Of a stretch of 10,716 nucleotides of DNA, positions 9,860 to 10,716 are shown in pieces. The stretch comes from Ignavibacteria bacterium UBA6906 (GTDB lineage Bacteria > Bacteroidota > Ignavibacteria > UBA10030 > UBA6906), in the NCBI GenBank assembly GCA_002451155.1, contig DKBG01000251.1:7109-17824 (forward strand), given 5' to 3'. The first letter of the stretch is position 1; each line of letters begins with the position of its first letter. Below the pieces are notes generated by a model. The model was not told the origin of the DNA. It did not search any database and saw only the letters and a list, made by a program, of their open reading frames with translations. Position numbers and translations under genes: made by a program.

Positions 9860-10716
9860 TCATTCGTTGAGCTTCACCGCAGGGAGGATGAACTCTTCGA
9901 ACAGGGAATAATATTCCGATTTCGGATCCCGGCCGTAGTTGCCGGCGGTGAAAACCACCACCATGTCGAATGACGGGAACACCGCAAGGATCTGGTTCCC
10001 ATCGCCGGGCACGAAATAGGAGTGCTCAACCCTGTTGCCGATTCGAGTCTCGGCCTGCATCCAGTGATATCCGTACCCCCACTGATGCGACCTGCCGAAC
10101 CGTAGCCTTTCCCGGATTGATGCGCTAACCCACTGTTCCGAAACGATTCGCCGACCATTCCATACACCTCCATCCAGAAAAAGCTGTCCAATTTTGGCAA
10201 GATCACGCGAGCGTAGGGCCAAACCACCATCGGTTTCTATTGAACCATCTGGATAGCTCGTCCAGAGATTTTCGGATATGCCCAGAGGGCGAAAGAGGTA
10301 TTGCTCCGCAAACTCCTTTACTTCCGTCCCGACGGCATTCTTGATGATGGCTCCCGTGACGGTAGGCACCCCGTTGGTGTAGTTGAACTGCGTGCCCGGT
10401 TCAGATACAAGCGGCTTCTCAAGGACAAACCGTATCACATCGTCGGAGTGCCACATCTGCATCCCATCATTCTGGGCCTCACTGACACCAAACTGCCGCC
10501 ATTCCAATCCCGGCGTCATCGTAAGCATGTCGCGGATTCTGATTCGTTTCTTGTCTTCGGTGAAGACTGAGGCATACATGGACAGATAGCGATAGATAGG
10601 TTCGTCGACATTTTGAATGAAGCCCTGGTCAATGGCGATGCCAACCAGAGTAGAGGTGACGCTTTTTGTGGTTGAGGCCAGGTGATGGACTCGCTCGCGG
10701 AAGAGCCTGGTGATGA
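9860..10716 (-). CDS. Serine hydrolase of the beta-lactamase / penicillin-binding fold (5' end outside window)
   Basis: The frame stays open to the right edge: 45 further in-frame codons precede the Met at 10579, so about 284 residues are visible and that Met is internal. HLASTTKSVTSTLVGIA at residues 11-27 contains the SxxK motif (S14, K17), the acylation nucleophile and base. FNYTNG (110-115) is the YxN motif with Y112. The third motif region reads SYFVPGDGNQILAVFP (232-247), close to the GxGGQ form of class C-like esterases and 6-aminohexanoate-dimer-hydrolase-like proteins rather than the KTG of true beta-lactamases. The end, LFEEFILPAVK, is typical of this group. It is therefore more likely an esterase, amidase or peptidase than a resistance enzyme; the substrate is unknown. 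The signal peptide, if any, lies outside the window. The next gene on this strand is 628 bp away. Confidence 0.9.
   Translation of the reverse strand, partial: ITRLFRERVHHLASTTKSVTSTLVGIAIDQGFIQNVDEPIYRYLSMYASVFTEDKKRIRIRDMLTMTPGLEWRQFGVSEAQNDGMQMWHSDDVIRFVLEKPLVSEPGTQFNYTNGVPTVTGAIIKNAVGTEVKEFAEQYLFRPLGISENLWTSYPDGSIETDGGLALRSRDLAKIGQLFLDGGVWNGRRIVSEQWVSASIRERLRFGRSHQWGYGYHWMQAETRIGNRVEHSYFVPGDGNQILAVFPSFDMVVVFTAGNYGRDPKSEYYSLFEEFILPAVKLNE

Overview
The window looks like a chromosomal segment of a free-living Gram-negative bacterium of the FCB (Bacteroidota/Ignavibacteriota/Chlorobiota-like) assemblage. The strongest clue is a C-terminal type IX secretion sorting domain with the QNYPNPFNPSTTI signature on the DUF362 protein. 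A Ser/Thr kinase fused to a TolB/PD40 beta-propeller fits the same group, or a neighbouring lineage with large sensory and polysaccharide-degrading repertoires. The exact phylum cannot be fixed from this sequence.

Layout: (i) 1-1200, plus strand, the C-terminal part of a GH78 alpha-L-rhamnosidase cut by the left edge. (ii) 1201-1439, a short convergent spacer with a likely bidirectional terminator. (iii) 1440-3758, minus strand, an exported GH42-like glycoside hydrolase with a twin-arginine-type leader. (iv) 3759-4264, a gene-free spacer rich in perfect hairpins. (v) 4265-6949, minus strand, a transmembrane Ser/Thr protein kinase with a large beta-propeller. (vi) 6950-7275, a spacer with a candidate promoter and dyad repeats upstream of the kinase. 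(vii) 7276-9231, minus strand, a DUF362 protein with three N-terminal membrane helices and a C-terminal T9SS sorting domain. (viii) 9232-9859, a gene-free spacer holding a compact foldable segment that resembles group II intron domain I, plus a terminator-like hairpin. (ix) 9860-10716, minus strand, a serine beta-lactamase-fold hydrolase cut by the right edge.

Four of the five genes lie on the minus strand, but they are separated by roughly 330-630 bp, so they look like single transcription units rather than an operon. The two glycosidases converge on a shared terminator and could act on the same rhamnose- and galactose-containing plant or microbial polysaccharide; that link rests only on adjacency. 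No defence island, CRISPR array, intact transposon, rRNA or tRNA was found. I see no clear new multi-gene system. The most unusual items are the possible group II intron remnant near 9441-9665, the conflict between a polytopic N-terminus and a T9SS signal on the DUF362 protein, and the hairpin-dense spacer at 3904-4212.
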